A DNA stretch of 64,000 nt from Aeromonas tecta (GCF_000820185.1 NZ_CDCA01000025.1:248001-312000), one strand, 5' to 3'; numbered from the stretch's first letter, positions 25,424 to 35,688 are shown. Program-made: numbers and translations. The notes: a model not told the origin generated them from the sequence alone.

Positions 25424-27511
25424 TCAATAGTGGAAACGGCCCAGCTTGCTCATCACCGTCTCCGTCAGCCCATGCATCTGCTGGCTCTGGGCATCCTGCT
25501 CCCTGGCCACCTGGGTGGAGGCGGTCGCCAGCTCGTGGATGTTGCTGACGTTGTGGTTGATCTCCTCGCTCACCTTGGACTGCTGCTCGGCGGCGCTCGC
25601 TATCTGGGTCGCCATGTCGCCGATGCGATCGGCGGCCTGCACTATGGTTGCCAGCTCCACCACCGCCTGCTCCGCATCCTGCAGCGCCAGGCTGCTCAAA
25701 TGGCGGCCCTCGGTCATGGTACTGACCGCGGCGCTGGTGGTCTCCCGCAGCCGGTCGATCATCTGCTGGATCTCCTGGGTCGAGGTCCGGGTCTTGGATG
25801 CCAACGTGCGTACCTCGTCGGCCACCACCGCAAACCCTCGTCCATGCTCACCGGCGCGAGCCGCCTCGATGGCGGCGTTGAGCGCCAGCAGATTGGTCTG
25901 CTCCGAGATGGTCTGGATCACGTCCAGGATGCTGCCTATCTGCATCCCCTGCTGCTGCAGGGCGGTGATCTTGTCAGACACCTCGCTCACCTGCTCGCTC
26001 AGCTGACGTATGCCGTTGGCGGAGGCACTCACCACCTGCTGGCCCTTGTGCACCGCATGGCGGGTCTCATCTACCGCCTGCGCCGTGATCTGGGCGCTGC
26101 TGGCGACCGAGTCCGCGGTCGAGGACATTTCATGAATGGCGGTGGCCACCAGTTCGACCTGCTCCAGCTGGTGGCGGCTGTTGGCCAACCCCTGCTGCGC
26201 CTGGCGGGCCGAGTTCGCCGCTGCCTGCTGCAATTCATGCACGCTGGCAGCGGTGTCGGTCACTATGCCCTGCACCGTCGCCACAAACTGGTTGATCCCC
26301 TGGGCCAGGGCCCCGGTCTCGTCACGGCGGCTCTGATCCAGACGCTGGGTCAGATCGCCGCCGGCACTGGAAAGCCGCGTCACCATGCGGGCCGTCTGCT
26401 GCACCGGCCTGGAGATGGATCCCGCCGCCAGGGCGATGCCGGCCAAGCCGGCACCAGCTACCAGCATGCCCACCAGCAGTTGGGTCCAGATCCCGTTGCC
26501 AAAGGCCTTGGCACGGGCCTGCGCCGTCAGCTCGTAGTCGGCATAGAGCGCGCTGCTCGGCACCTCGATGACAATCCCCCAGGCCCGCGTCACCTTGTTG
26601 AGGTTGATGGGGGCGAAGACCCGCAGCTGATCGCCATTCTCCTCACTGCCCGCCTGGCCGCGCTGCAGCTGTGCCAGCAACTGCGGATCCTGCAGCCGCT
26701 GGCCGACCGCGGCGCCATCGCGAGAGTCGGCGGCGATGATGCCCATGGGGCTGATGATGCGCACCCGCCCCTGCCCCTCGAACACTCGCTGGCTGATGTT
26801 GGCGGCGAGGCGTTGCAGGTAGTTCAGGGAATAATCGACCCCCACCATACCGAGGTAGTGATCACCATCCAGCACCGGCACCACGAAGGAGGTCAGCAGG
26901 GTCGGCTGACCGTTGACCTGATAGACGGACGGATCCACCGCGCAGCTGGCCTTGCTCTCCTGCGGGCAGAGATACCACTCGGAGGCGCGGATCCCGGTCG
27001 CGCTCGGCGTCTTGCTGTAGAAATCGCCGAGCGGTTTGAGGCTAAAACCGGCCGCACCACGGCTCCAGTAGGGGGCGAAGTTGCCCGATGCCTGGCTATG
27101 TTGGCCGTTCCCGGTATGAAGCGCATCCTGACCGTCAAAGCGATTGGCCTCCCAGCCGCTGTAGATGCTGAGAAAATCCGGGTTGCGATCGCCGATATCC
27201 TTGAGCAGCGCGGTGACCTCGTCCCGGTTCAGGGGCTCGCGTTGATGGACGTTGCCCGCCAGCAGCGCCGCCAGAGTTTCCCCCGCATCCAGCGCCAGTT
27301 CGAAGGAACGCGCCACCTCGCTCGCCTGACCATCCGCCAGGGTCAGCAACCACTGTTTGGCCTGCTGGCGGGCAGTGTCGTGGCTCTCTTGCTGGATCTT
27401 CTCCTGCAGGCTGGCCAGGGAGACGTAGCTATACCCCACCACACTGAGGACGGTGGCCAGCAGGATGCAACCCGCAAAAAACATGACTTGGTATTTGATG
27501 GAACGGAACAT
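25424..27511 (-). CDS. Methyl-accepting chemotaxis protein with double-Cache ligand domain
   Basis: 695 residues: transmembrane helix about 9-30, a large periplasmic dCache-type sensor (about 35-335, with [15 protein letters not shown] and [19 protein letters not shown]), a second helix near 345-365, HAMP, and a cytoplasmic signalling domain whose hairpin tip reads [32 protein letters not shown]. dCache domains often bind amino acids or amines. No C-terminal CheR-tethering pentapeptide is present. A TATGAT -10 with TTCACG 17 bases upstream lies near 27561-27590. It ends at the terminator shared with fhs. Confidence 0.92.
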   Translation of the reverse strand: MFRSIKYQVMFFAGCILLATVLSVVGYSYVSLASLQEKIQQESHDTARQQAKQWLLTLADGQASEVARSFELALDAGETLAALLAGNVHQREPLNRDEVTALLKDIGDRNPDFLSIYSGWEANRFDGQDALHTGNGQHSQASGNFAPYWSRGAAGFSLKPLGDFYSKTPSATGIRASEWYLCPQESKASCAVDPSVYQVNGQPTLLTSFVVPVLDGDHYLGMVGVDYSLNYLQRLAANISQRVFEGQGRVRIISPMGIIAADSRDGAAVGQRLQDPQLLAQLQRGQAGSEENGDQLRVFAPINLNKVTRAWGIVIEVPSSALYADYELTAQARAKAFGNGIWTQLLVGMLVAGAGLAGIALAAGSISRPVQQTARMVTRLSSAGGDLTQRLDQSRRDETGALAQGINQFVATVQGIVTDTAASVHELQQAAANSARQAQQGLANSRHQLEQVELVATAIHEMSSTADSVASSAQITAQAVDETRHAVHKGQQVVSASANGIRQLSEQVSEVSDKITALQQQGMQIGSILDVIQTISEQTNLLALNAAIEAARAGEHGRGFAVVADEVRTLASKTRTSTQEIQQMIDRLRETTSAAVSTMTEGRHLSSLALQDAEQAVVELATIVQAADRIGDMATQIASAAEQQSKVSEEINHNVSNIHELATASTQVAREQDAQSQQMHGLTETVMSKLGRFHY

Positions 27512-27722
27512 GGCGAAAGTGGCGTCTCAAGGGTCAAAAAAGGGGGGCATCATAAGGGCTGATGTGAGCGGCGTGAACTCACCACAGTGAAATTCATCGC
27601 GCTTTTGTGAGCGAGGCCGAATAGCCTGCGATAAACCCGGCAGTAGGCAGATAAAGAGCAAGGTCAAAGCCGAGCCAGGCAGCGAATTACTTCACCAATC
27701 ACCTGCCCATGGCCGACAAACA

Positions 27723-27750
27723 CAAGGCCCCGCTGACGGGCGGGGCCTTG
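27723..27750 (-). terminator. Intrinsic terminator of the second chemoreceptor gene
   Basis: Arms CAAGGCCCCGC and GCGGGGCCTTG with a six-base loop, 23 bases past the stop at 27773. Confidence 0.75.
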
Positions 27751-27772
27751 GTTTATCTCACTGCCATCAGAC

Positions 27773-29428
27773 TCAGAGCGTGAAGCGCTGGGTCATGTGG
27801 TGCAGCGAGGTGGCCAGCTTGCTCAGCTCGACGCAGGCCTGCGCGGTTTGCTGGGCGCCCAGTGCGTTCTCGTCGGCAGCATTGTGGATGTTGACGATGT
27901 TGCGGTTGAGCTCTTCGGTCACCGCATTCTGCTCTTCGGTGGCGGTGGCGATCAGGGTATTCATGTCCGAGATCTGGGTGACGGCGCCGTTGATGCTGTC
28001 GATGCTGTTGCCCGCTTCCCGCGCCAGCTCGACGCTGCTTTGCATCTGCTGACGACTCAGCTGCATGGCACTGCCCGCCTCCGTCGTGCGCCCTTGCAAC
28101 ACCTCGATCATCTTGCTGATCTCGGCGGTGGAGTTCTGGGTACGCTGCGCCAGGGAGCGCACCTCGTCAGCGACGACCGCAAAGCCACGGCCCTGCTCGC
28201 CGGCCCGGGCCGCTTCGATGGCAGCGTTGAGCGCCAGTAGGTTGGTCTGCTCGGCGATGCCGCGAATAACGTCAAGCACCATGCTGATGTTGGCGCTGTC
28301 CTGCTCCAGTTGCTGCACCACGCCGCCCGCCTGCTCAATCTGCTGGGACACCTGCTCGATGCTGCCGATGGCACGCCCCACCACCCGATGACCTTCACTC
28401 GAGGTGTGGGACGCGGCCTTGGCGGCGCTCATGGCATCCGTGGTGTTGCGCGCCACTTCAAAGACGGTGGACTGCATCTCGTTCATGGCGGTGGCGACCT
28501 GGGACACCTCGTTCTGCTGGCTGGCCATGCCCTTGGCGGACTGCTCGGAGATAGCACTCATCTCCTCCACCGCGCTGCTGAGCTGGCTGACCGAGCCCGA
28601 GATCTCGCTCACCAGATCCGCAAGGGAGCCCTGCATGCGATCGATGGCCGTGCCGAGCTGGCCCAGTTCATCGCGCTTGAAGCGAGCGTTGCGGATCCAT
28701 TCTTGCAGCTCACCCTTGCCGAGATCGCCACTGGCAATACGCTGGGCCTGACGGGCCAGCATCACCAGCGGGTCCCGGATCTGACGGGTCAGCACGGTGG
28801 AGAGCACGGCCACCAGCCCCAACCCCAGCAGCAAGGCGACGATGATGCTCAGCTTGGCGCTGTCAAAGGCGGATACAACCTGGGCCCGGGAGTTGACGGC
28901 ATAGCCGTGGTTGATCTGAATAAGATCCGCCACCGACTTGGACAAAGTGGTATAGAGGTTGACCCCCTCCGCCATAAAGATGCGCTGGGCCTCCGCCATC
29001 TGGCCGCTGTCCTGCATCTGTTTGATGCGCTGGTGCAGGGCGACGTACTTGCTCCAGTCCGCCTTGACGATGTCGAAGGCGCGGCGCTCTGCCACATCCT
29101 CCGCCCAGATGGTGGCGTCATGGGCCGCTACCTGCCGATCGGCTTCGCGCAGGCTCTGCTCGCTGGCATCGCGGTAATGGGCTCTCTGCTGGGGATCGTC
29201 TGCCACCAGGAACACGTCCAGCTCATAGCGGCGCAGGGCATTGATGGTCTCACCCAGGGTGCTGGTGCGCACCACGGCAGGCAAGATACTGTCGGTGAAA
29301 CCGGTGGCGGCCCGGTTCATGTTGCCAAACTGCAGCAGCGAGAAGCCGCCGATGAAGGCCATCATCAGGCCGAGCACGGCAAAGCCGGCGGTGAGTTTCT
29401 TGCCTATCGTCATGGTACTGGGATTCAT
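27773..29428 (-). CDS. Methyl-accepting chemotaxis protein, four-helix-bundle type
   Basis: 551 residues: helix 1 at about 12-34, a short periplasmic 4HB_MCP domain (about 35-190), helix 2 near 191-211, HAMP with [12 protein letters not shown], and a methylation/signalling domain with the same conserved tip ([33 protein letters not shown]). The ligand is unknown. It differs from its neighbour in sensor type, so the two are not a recent duplication. A sigma-28-like promoter lies about 220 bases upstream. Confidence 0.92.
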   Translation of the reverse strand: MNPSTMTIGKKLTAGFAVLGLMMAFIGGFSLLQFGNMNRAATGFTDSILPAVVRTSTLGETINALRRYELDVFLVADDPQQRAHYRDASEQSLREADRQVAAHDATIWAEDVAERRAFDIVKADWSKYVALHQRIKQMQDSGQMAEAQRIFMAEGVNLYTTLSKSVADLIQINHGYAVNSRAQVVSAFDSAKLSIIVALLLGLGLVAVLSTVLTRQIRDPLVMLARQAQRIASGDLGKGELQEWIRNARFKRDELGQLGTAIDRMQGSLADLVSEISGSVSQLSSAVEEMSAISEQSAKGMASQQNEVSQVATAMNEMQSTVFEVARNTTDAMSAAKAASHTSSEGHRVVGRAIGSIEQVSQQIEQAGGVVQQLEQDSANISMVLDVIRGIAEQTNLLALNAAIEAARAGEQGRGFAVVADEVRSLAQRTQNSTAEISKMIEVLQGRTTEAGSAMQLSRQQMQSSVELAREAGNSIDSINGAVTQISDMNTLIATATEEQNAVTEELNRNIVNIHNAADENALGAQQTAQACVELSKLATSLHHMTQRFTL

Positions 29429-29646
29429 GGCATGTCCTGCAATGGGTGATTAACTAGCATCCGTCTTCTGGGTTGTGCCCTCCTGGCACGGAACACGATA
29501 GCTGCCATCCATTGCAGTACATCAAGCGCTCCCGCCTCGCTGAAACGGGGGCACCAGGGCCTTGGCTCGCAGGCCCTGGTCGAAACGGGTCATCGCCGCG
29601 AGAGCATCCTGTGCTTCGCACCGATCACCCACTGGCATGGAGAGCT

Positions 29647-29674
29647 ATATCGACCCGATACAGCCATGCCTTTA
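29647..29674 (-). promoter_or_regulatory. Sigma-28-like flagellar/chemotaxis promoter
   Basis: On the minus strand TAAA (29671-29674), 16 bases, then GTCGATAT (29647-29654), against the FliA consensus TAAA-N15-GCCGATAA: six of eight in the -10 and one extra base of spacing. It precedes a chemoreceptor gene. Confidence 0.4.
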
Positions 29675-29725
29675 GGAGTTTTTTGATTAAAACTCAGCAC
29701 AAAATAGTGAGGAGGAGTAAAGATA

Positions 29726-29748
29726 AGGCATGCCGCGATGGCATGCCT
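29726..29748 (-). terminator. Intrinsic terminator of folE
   Basis: Arms AGGCATGCC and GGCATGCCT, loop of five, then TTATCTTT on the minus strand, nine bases after the folE stop. Confidence 0.75.
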
Positions 29749-29756
29749 CTGGCAGA

Positions 29757-30413
29757 TCAGCCTTTCAGACCGCCCAGAAACTCGGAACGGGTGTCCGGCT
29801 GGGTTTTGAATACCCCACCGAGGGAGGTGGTGGTGGTGTAGGAGGTGGAGTCCATCACGCCGCGGGCCTTCACGCAGTAGTGGGTCGCGCGGATGCTGAT
29901 GGCCACGTCGCGGGTCCCGAGCAGGGTCTGCAGCGCCAGCAGGATCTGCTGGGTGAGGCGCTCCTGCACCTGGGGACGCCGGGCGAAGAACTGCACGATA
30001 CGGTTGATTTTGGACAGCCCAATCACCTTGCCACGGGGGATATAGGCCACGTGGGCCAGCCCGTCGATGGTGACGAAGTGGTGCTCGCAGGTGCTGGTGA
30101 GACTGATGTCCCGCACCATGATCATCTCATCCACCTTCATCTTGTTCTCGATCACCGTCACCTTGGGGAAGGTGCTGTAATCGAGGCCGGAGAAGATCTC
30201 GTTCACGTACATCTTGGCGATGCGGTGCGGCGTCTCGGTCAGACTGTCATCCGTCAAGTCCAGCCCCAGCGTCTCCATGATGGAGCGCATATGGCCTTCG
30301 ATCTTCTCTCTCTTCTGCTGGCTGTTCAGTTCATTGGCCACCAGCGGTGTCTCCAGGCCCTGGGCCTCGAGGGCTGCCCTGACCAACAGGGCTTCCTGAC
30401 TCAAATTCGTCAT
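29757..30413 (-). CDS. folE: GTP cyclohydrolase I (type IA)
   Basis: 218 residues, near the 222 of E. coli FolE. Zinc ligands are visible in STCEHHF and [10 protein letters not shown], with the GLSKINRIV and [10 protein letters not shown] motifs. It opens GTP to 7,8-dihydroneopterin triphosphate, the first step of folate synthesis. Divergent from moeA, which uses another GTP-derived pterin, though no shared regulation is evident. Single-gene unit. Confidence 0.95.
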   Translation of the reverse strand: MTNLSQEALLVRAALEAQGLETPLVANELNSQQKREKIEGHMRSIMETLGLDLTDDSLTETPHRIAKMYVNEIFSGLDYSTFPKVTVIENKMKVDEMIMVRDISLTSTCEHHFVTIDGLAHVAYIPRGKVIGLSKINRIVQFFARRPQVQERLTQQILLALQTLLGTRDVAISIRATHYCVKARGVMDSTSYTTTTSLGGVFKTQPDTRSEFLGGLKG

Positions 30414-30721
30414 TCTCTTACTCTCCCACGCTCAGGGACTGTGATGGCCGCCTTCTGTTGAGGCGACATTCTACTGTGGCGCAATCTTACAGGGCGATTA
30501 TTGTCATAATTCGAACTAACTCAAGCCCAGCACCTGACTTTATGTCAATCCGTGGTGTTTTACCTGTCATACAGGCCGTCCAGATGGGGGGCATTACGCG
30601 AGATAATCTCACCTTTCACTCCCCGAGGCCCGCTCGCCGCGTATTCCTGTGCACCGAACCTGCCCATGTGGCGGTTTTTTTGGGATAATCCGCCTTCTAC
30701 CACACCAAAGAGGTCATGATG
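30414..30721. other. Divergent region folE/moeA
   Basis: About 308 bases with no gene. AT-rich segments near 30485-30560 and a poly-T stretch at 30675-30682 suggest promoters for both genes; I cannot fix one. I saw no clear molybdenum-cofactor riboswitch. Confidence 0.4.
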
Positions 30722-31948
30722 ATGGGATTCGACACTGGCGCACTGCTCCCCTTGAACGAGGCCCTGCAAGGGATGCTGGACCAACTCGCCTGCAGCTGCG
30801 ACACCGAGCAACTGCCGTTGCCAGAGGCGCTGGATCGGATCCTGGCCCAGGACATCACCTCCCCGCTGTCGGTACCGCCCTTTGATAACTCCGCCATGGA
30901 CGGTTACGCCGTGCGCCTGGCCGATCTCGCCGCCGGCACCCCGCTGAAAGTGGCGGGCAAGGCCTTCGCCGGTCAGCCCTATCAGGGCGAGTGGCTCGCT
31001 GGCCACTGCATCCGCATCATGACGGGCGCCCCCGTTCCCGCCGGTACCGAGGCGGTCATCATGCAAGAGGAAGCGCAGCTCGAGGGAGAACTGGTGCGCT
31101 TTGCCAGCCAGCCCAGACCCGGCCAGAACATCCGCCGCCGCGGTGAAGACATGGCAGAAGGCTCGCAGGTGCTGGCGAGCGGCCTGCGCCTGAGCCCCCG
31201 TGAGCTGCCGCTGCTGGCATCCCTTGGCATCGCCACCGTGACGGTGCGTCGCCCTCTGAAAGTGGCCATCTTCAGCACCGGGGATGAGCTCAAACCGGTC
31301 GGTACCCCCCTTGCCCACGGCGACATCTACGACTCCAATCGCTACGGCGTCAAGGCCATGCTCACGCGGCTCGGCATCGATTGCCTCGACCTTGGTATCA
31401 TCCCGGACGATCCGGCTGCGCTTCGCGCCGCTTTTATCAAAGCCGATCGCGAGGCCGATGCCTTGATCACCACAGGCGGCGTCTCGGTCGGCGAGGCGGA
31501 TTTCACCAAGCAGTTGCTCGAAGAGCTCGGCGAGATCGGTTTTTGGAAGCTCGCCATCAAGCCGGGCAAGCCGTTCGCCTTCGGCCGCCTGCCCAACGCC
31601 TGGTTCTTCGGCCTGCCGGGCAACCCTGTCTCCGCCATGGTCACCTTCGATCAACTGGTGCGTCCGGCCCTGGCCAAACTGGCCGGCCAGACCTGGGTGC
31701 CGCCCCTGCGCATCAGCGCCGCCGCGAGCGAACCCTTGAAAAAAGCGCCAGGTCGGCTGGACTTCCAGCGCGGCATCCTGAGCCAGGGCCCGAGCGGCCT
31801 CGAGGTGCGCAGCACCGGCTCCCAGGACTCCGGCGTGTTCAGCTCCCTCTCCAAGGCGAACTGCTACATAGTGCTGGAGCAGGAACGAGGCAGAGTAGCA
31901 GCAGGGGAAAGCGTCACCGTCGAGCCCTTCGCGGGGCTGTTGCTGTGA
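30722..31948 (+). CDS. moeA: Molybdopterin molybdotransferase MoeA
   Basis: 408 residues. There are three ATG codons in a row (30716, 30719, 30722); the third aligns with the E. coli start (M-x-F-x-T-G). Family motifs: [17 protein letters not shown] within the GTP/cofactor-binding MoCF domain ([23 protein letters not shown]), KPGKPFAFG and [13 protein letters not shown]. MoeA inserts molybdate into adenylated molybdopterin. It overlaps moeB by four bases (GTGA). Confidence 0.94.
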   Translation: MGFDTGALLPLNEALQGMLDQLACSCDTEQLPLPEALDRILAQDITSPLSVPPFDNSAMDGYAVRLADLAAGTPLKVAGKAFAGQPYQGEWLAGHCIRIMTGAPVPAGTEAVIMQEEAQLEGELVRFASQPRPGQNIRRRGEDMAEGSQVLASGLRLSPRELPLLASLGIATVTVRRPLKVAIFSTGDELKPVGTPLAHGDIYDSNRYGVKAMLTRLGIDCLDLGIIPDDPAALRAAFIKADREADALITTGGVSVGEADFTKQLLEELGEIGFWKLAIKPGKPFAFGRLPNAWFFGLPGNPVSAMVTFDQLVRPALAKLAGQTWVPPLRISAAASEPLKKAPGRLDFQRGILSQGPSGLEVRSTGSQDSGVFSSLSKANCYIVLEQERGRVAAGESVTVEPFAGLLL

Positions 31949-32700
31949 GCGAGATCCTCTCGGACGCCGAGCTCTTGCGCTACAACCGCCAGATCATCCT
32001 CAAATCCTTCGACTTCGAGGGGCAGGAGGCGCTCAAGCAGGCCCATGTGCTGGTCATTGGCGCCGGAGGTCTGGGCTGCGCCGCCGCCCAGTATCTGGCG
32101 GTGGCCGGGGTCGGCCAGCTGACCCTGGTGGATTTCGACAAGGTGGAGCTCTCCAACCTGCAACGCCAGGTGCTGCACAGCGATGAGCGTATCGGTCAAT
32201 ACAAGGTGGATTCCGCCGCCGAGTCGCTGCGCGCCCTCAACCCCTGGCTCGAGGTGAAGACCCATGCGACACTGGCCGATGAGGCGCTGCTCGATGCTCT
32301 GTTGCCCAGCCACCAGCTGGTGCTCGATTGCACCGATAACGTCACCATCCGCAACCTGCTCAACCAGCGTGCCCGCCAGCACGGGGTGCCGCTGGTCTCC
32401 GGCGCCGCCATCCGGCTGGAGGGGCAGCTGTGCAGTTTCACCTGGCAAGAGAATGAGCCCTGCTACGCCTGCCTCAGCTCCTTGTTTGGCGAGCAGTCGC
32501 TGACCTGCGTCGAGGCGGGCGTGCTGGCCCCCATGGTGGGACTGGTGGGCAGCCTGCAGGCCCTCGAAGCCATCAAGCTGCTGGCCGGTATGGGCAAGAG
32601 CTACAGCGGTCGCCTGCTGATGATCGAGGGTCTGACCGGTGGTTTTCGCGAGATGAAGTTACCCAAGCGCCCCGACTGCCCGGTCTGCTCGCAGCCCTAG
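31945..32700 (+). CDS. moeB: Molybdopterin-synthase adenylyltransferase MoeB
   Basis: 251 residues from a GTG overlapping the moeA stop. E1-like ATP-binding motif [16 protein letters not shown], the [15 protein letters not shown] segment, zinc cysteine pairs CYAC and CPVC, and the conserved TCVEAGV cysteine region. It adenylates the C-terminal Gly-Gly of MoaD (encoded at 39037-39282) so that MoaD can be sulphurated. The strong terminator at 32730-32758 ends the moeAB unit. Confidence 0.94.
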   Translation: MSEILSDAELLRYNRQIILKSFDFEGQEALKQAHVLVIGAGGLGCAAAQYLAVAGVGQLTLVDFDKVELSNLQRQVLHSDERIGQYKVDSAAESLRALNPWLEVKTHATLADEALLDALLPSHQLVLDCTDNVTIRNLLNQRARQHGVPLVSGAAIRLEGQLCSFTWQENEPCYACLSSLFGEQSLTCVEAGVLAPMVGLVGSLQALEAIKLLAGMGKSYSGRLLMIEGLTGGFREMKLPKRPDCPVCSQP

Positions 32701-32729
32701 TAGCCTCCTCCACGCAATATCTGCGCAAT

Positions 32730-32758
32730 AAAAAGCCGACCCCGAGGGTCGGCTTTTT
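32730..32758. terminator. Bidirectional intrinsic terminator
   Basis: Arms AAAAAGCCGACCC and GGGTCGGCTTTTT, loop CGA, between moeB and the convergent parR-like gene. Confidence 0.9.
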
Positions 32759-32804
32759 GCATGAATCGCTGTTCGCATCAACAGAAGACAAGCTGGGCAG
32801 GGGT

Positions 32805-33638
32805 TTAAAAAAGCCCCTTCGCCTTGACTTTCTTCATGTTGGCCACCTGGCTCGAGAGATCCTCGATCAATGGCTCGGCCATCGACTCGTCCAGCCCAGC
32901 GGATCGGCCCGGCTGACTGGCCAGCCGCTGGATCAGCCGCTGGATCAGCCGGTGCTGCTCTCGAATGAGCTTGGATTGCTCTTCCAGCTGACGAGAAAGC
33001 TGCAAGATGCTGCTCTGCAGCGGCGCCAGATCCGGCTCGACCGCCGCCACTGGCAGCTTTCCCGCGATGGCCTCGGCCAGCTGATCATGGTCCAGCGACC
33101 CCGGCAGCCCCTGCCTCAGCTCGTCCCATAACTCGGTGGGTTGTTGTTCACCGAGTCGGCTGACAATCTCATCCACCAGATGATCGGGGTTCGCCATCGG
33201 CTGGGGCTGACCCAGGCGTTGCACTATCTCCTCCATCATCTCGGCCGTGTTGCCCTGACCCAGCCGGGGGGCCAGCCGCGCCACTATCTGATCGACCATC
33301 TCATCCGTCACGGAGGGGGCCGTCTCGCTCCCCTCCCCCAGATTGAAACCGCAGCTGGCAAAGGCGTGGCGCAGGGTGGTCAGGCTGACCTGCTCTGGCC
33401 CGAGCGCATTGGCGATGACCTTGCACAGGTTCGGCGCCAACACGTACATGAACATGCCAGAGAGGTAGATATCCTTGTGGAAGCGGCTCTTGGAGAAGTC
33501 GAACTGCTCCGCCCCGTCCTGGATCTTGCGGGCGCGCTGATACCAGTTCTGCAACACCCCGACCGCGTAACGATCAGACTCCAGCGCACCCGGATCCATG
33601 TAGATGGAGAAGGTCATGCGCTTGAGTTGACTACTCAT
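32805..33638 (-). CDS. ParR/StbB-like partner of ParM, long form with internal repeats
   Basis: 277 residues, overlapping the end of parM by eight bases. The N-terminal ~100 residues (KRMTFSIYMDPGALESDRYA, LQNWYQRARKIQDG, FHKDIYLSGMFMYVL) resemble the DNA-binding half of plasmid StbB/ParR stability proteins. Residues 110-195 hold five degenerate copies of an (acidic)-x-x-Val/Met-x-x-Ile-Val-x-Arg-Leu unit (DEMVDQIVARL, AEMMEEIVQRL, DHLVDEIVSRL, ELWDELRQGL, DQLAEAIAGKL) about 16-21 residues apart. A coiled coil follows (200-240, LIQRLIQRL) and a basic tail. Plasmid ParR is usually near 120 residues. An ATG at 33641 is an alternative start. Confidence 0.65.
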   Translation of the reverse strand: MSSQLKRMTFSIYMDPGALESDRYAVGVLQNWYQRARKIQDGAEQFDFSKSRFHKDIYLSGMFMYVLAPNLCKVIANALGPEQVSLTTLRHAFASCGFNLGEGSETAPSVTDEMVDQIVARLAPRLGQGNTAEMMEEIVQRLGQPQPMANPDHLVDEIVSRLGEQQPTELWDELRQGLPGSLDHDQLAEAIAGKLPVAAVEPDLAPLQSSILQLSRQLEEQSKLIREQHRLIQRLIQRLASQPGRSAGLDESMAEPLIEDLSSQVANMKKVKAKGLF

Positions 33639-34674
33639 CATCAACCCCGGCCATCACCGCAGACTCGCGATAGACTTCGTCTTCCTCGGTGGTGTAGAGG
33701 CAGATCTCGCGAGCCAGCGCGGATTGCGCATCGTCCAGCAGTTCGACCCGCTCACCCAGAGTCGGGTAGGCTGCCTTGATAGCCTCGTGGATCAGAGAAG
33801 CGCCGCCACCAACCAGGTAGACCCGGTTCGGGTTCTTGGCAAACTTCTTCGCCTCGTGGGCGACCTGGGAACCCAGCTCGTCAATCTTGTTCTGCATCTT
33901 CTCGAGGATCTTGGGGATCTGGACCTCATCGTTGACCACATCACGCACGAAGCTCATGTCGTGACGGCGCTTGATGAATTCGTTGGCGACCAGGTAGCTG
34001 GAGTCGCTGTCGGCAGCGGCCAGGGCCTTGCGTACCGCATCCGTCACCATGGAGACACCGATCTCGTTGTTGCCATAGACGTCGGATACATCGTCAAACT
34101 CTCCGACGATGATGCCCATGTCCAGGGTGGTACCACCGCAGTCGATCACCAGCGTCTTGGTGAACTCGTTGCAGCCAGAACCGATCAGTCGGGACAGGGC
34201 CGCCGGCAGGCTCTCCGGCATCACTTCCACGCTGACGATATTGAACAGTTCGCCCTTGTTGAGGGAGATGTCGCGCATCAGGTTGCGGCGTTTCTTCTCT
34301 ATCTTCTCTTCGTTGCGCTGGCAATCGTCCGGGTTGTAGAACTCGGTGATGGGCAGGGTAACCGTGATGGCGACCTCGCAGGGGGCAACTGCGGTTTGCA
34401 ACAGGGCATGGTGTACCGACAGCAGGTTCAGGTCGTCGTACTGATACTCCACATGGGTGGTTGCCAGCGACTTGTCCGAGGTGGCGTCATAGGTGTACTT
34501 GGTATTGCCTATCTCGTAGTTGTAGATCTTCTTGTCTTTGCGCAGGGCGGCACTCTTCCAATCCTTGCGAAAAGAGTTGGGAGAGATGATGGTCTTGAGC
34601 ACCTTGTTCTCAATCCAGCTCACCTTGACGTTGGTCGAACCATCATCGATGGCCATTTTTATTACTTCAGACAT
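33631..34674 (-). CDS. parM: ParM/StbA-family actin-like segregation ATPase
   Basis: 347 residues from ATG 34674. Actin-fold nucleotide motifs are intact: phosphate-1 AIDDGSTNVK (8-17), phosphate-2 VIDCGGTTLDMG (177-188, almost identical to plasmid R1 ParM) and the adenosine motif VYLVGGGASL (286-295). Such proteins form ATP-dependent filaments that push apart plasmid copies bound through ParR at a parC centromere. Here the pair lies on what appears to be a chromosome, between moeB and a hydrolase near modC, with no replication gene in view. A Shine-Dalgarno is weak. The role could be a captured plasmid module or a chromosomal function. Confidence 0.85.
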   Translation of the reverse strand: MSEVIKMAIDDGSTNVKVSWIENKVLKTIISPNSFRKDWKSAALRKDKKIYNYEIGNTKYTYDATSDKSLATTHVEYQYDDLNLLSVHHALLQTAVAPCEVAITVTLPITEFYNPDDCQRNEEKIEKKRRNLMRDISLNKGELFNIVSVEVMPESLPAALSRLIGSGCNEFTKTLVIDCGGTTLDMGIIVGEFDDVSDVYGNNEIGVSMVTDAVRKALAAADSDSSYLVANEFIKRRHDMSFVRDVVNDEVQIPKILEKMQNKIDELGSQVAHEAKKFAKNPNRVYLVGGGASLIHEAIKAAYPTLGERVELLDDAQSALAREICLYTTEEDEVYRESAVMAGVDDE

Positions 34675-34703
34675 GAGGAAATACCTATTGAGAGAGCAAA
34701 ATG

Positions 34704-34747
34704 GGTCCGATTGCCTTGCCTTTTGCCATTGGCAAGGCGATCGGACC
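34704..34747. promoter_or_regulatory. Large inverted repeat upstream of parM
   Basis: Arms GGTCCGATTGCCTTGCC (34704-34720) and GGCAAGGCGATCGGACC (34731-34747) match at 16 of 17 positions around a ten-base loop. On the minus strand CATTTTGC follows the stem, so it may be the hydrolase terminator; as it lies 30 bases before parM it may also be an operator or centromere-like site. It lacks the tandem direct repeats of a classical parC. Confidence 0.6.
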
Positions 34748-34777
34748 AATACATACACGACTTAAAGGGCGACAAGT

Positions 34778-35557
34778 TTAATGAGTTTCTAAAATCCGGT
34801 GAAGCAAATGATTGAATCCGGAGGGATCTTCTGCCGGCCAGGCGTGGTGTCCCGGCGGGGTGTGGATGCTAGCGTTGGGCAGGGCAGCGAATTGTTCCAC
34901 CCGTTTGGCGAGGGGTAGATAGTCCTGCGCCGTGGAGATGATGGCCACCGGCTGCCAGATGGCGCCGAGCCTTGCCCGGGCCGACCAGCCGGGCAAGGCG
35001 CCGAGCAAGGCCCTGTAGACTTTCTTCTTGTTGCTCTGCACAAACCGCAGCCGGAAGGTGCTGCGCAACTGGGCGAGTTCGGGGCCGGGGAAGAGTTCCC
35101 GCGCCAGCCACCAGGCGAGGGGGCGCATGCCAAACCAGCGCAGCCATTTCAGCCGCTGGGCGTAACGCTCCTGCTCCTTGGGGGTCTCCAGCAAAAACTC
35201 GCTGAAACCGTTGACCAGCACCAGGCCGCGGATCTTGCCGGGCAGCTGCAACGCCAGCTCCAGCGCCACCATGGCCCCCAGGGAGAGCCCCACCACCCAG
35301 GCGGGCTCTGGTTGATCATCGAGCCAGCGCGCCACGTCGGCGCTCAGGGTGCCGACATCGAAGGGGCCTTCTTGCATGCTCTGGCCGTGACCGCGCAAGT
35401 CGAGGGCCACCACCCGATAGTGCTCAGAAAAGTGCTCGAGCTGGGCCTGCCAGTCGAGGCTGGAGGAGCCGAGCCCATGCAGCAGCAACAGCAGCGGCCC
35501 CTCCCCCGCACTGCGCAAGGCTAACCCATGGGATTTCATTACCTGGTTGCGACGCAC
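34778..35557 (-). CDS. Alpha/beta-fold hydrolase
   Basis: 259 residues from the GTG at 35557 (GGGAG upstream); ATG 35539 is an alternative. The oxyanion-hole motif LLHGLGSSSLDW, the nucleophile elbow GLSLG and the final PGHHAW histidine make a complete Ser-Asp-His triad plausible. The family covers esterases, lipases and C-C hydrolases, so no substrate is assigned. It lies between modC and parM on the same strand; coupling to either is not evident. Confidence 0.82.
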   Translation of the reverse strand: MRRNQVMKSHGLALRSAGEGPLLLLLHGLGSSSLDWQAQLEHFSEHYRVVALDLRGHGQSMQEGPFDVGTLSADVARWLDDQPEPAWVVGLSLGAMVALELALQLPGKIRGLVLVNGFSEFLLETPKEQERYAQRLKWLRWFGMRPLAWWLARELFPGPELAQLRSTFRLRFVQSNKKKVYRALLGALPGWSARARLGAIWQPVAIISTAQDYLPLAKRVEQFAALPNASIHTPPGHHAWPAEDPSGFNHLLHRILETH

Positions 35558-35688
35558 CCGCGCTCTCCCTGTTGGCTCTATGCCTGTCCTGATGATCTGA
35601 CTGTCGTTACGCTGTCGGCTATGCCTTCGGTTCTCTGCGAGCTGGCTCCTTGCGGGAGGGGCATGGTACCCCAGCCAGTGCCGTGCGT

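Larger units (their letters stand above)
29429..29756. other. Region between chemoreceptor gene and folE
   Basis: About 330 bases, no gene. It holds the folE terminator (29726-29748), a sigma-28-like promoter (29647-29674) and, within the likely chemoreceptor leader, a 10-bp perfect hairpin (29553-29562/29571-29580, ACCAGGGCCT) without T-run. Confidence 0.5.

Noticed and set aside
25430-27562. A 710-codon open frame antisense to the first chemoreceptor gene
   Set aside because: It lies wholly opposite a well-defined chemoreceptor, has low-complexity His/Gly/Leu composition typical of GC-rich antisense frames and no recognisable domain.
30414-30721. A molybdenum-cofactor riboswitch before moeA, moaA or moaB
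   Set aside because: I could not recognise the conserved sequence elements in any of the three leaders; a covariance-model search would settle it.
33724-34815. Long plus-strand frame opposite parM
   Set aside because: Shadow of parM; no domain or start signal.
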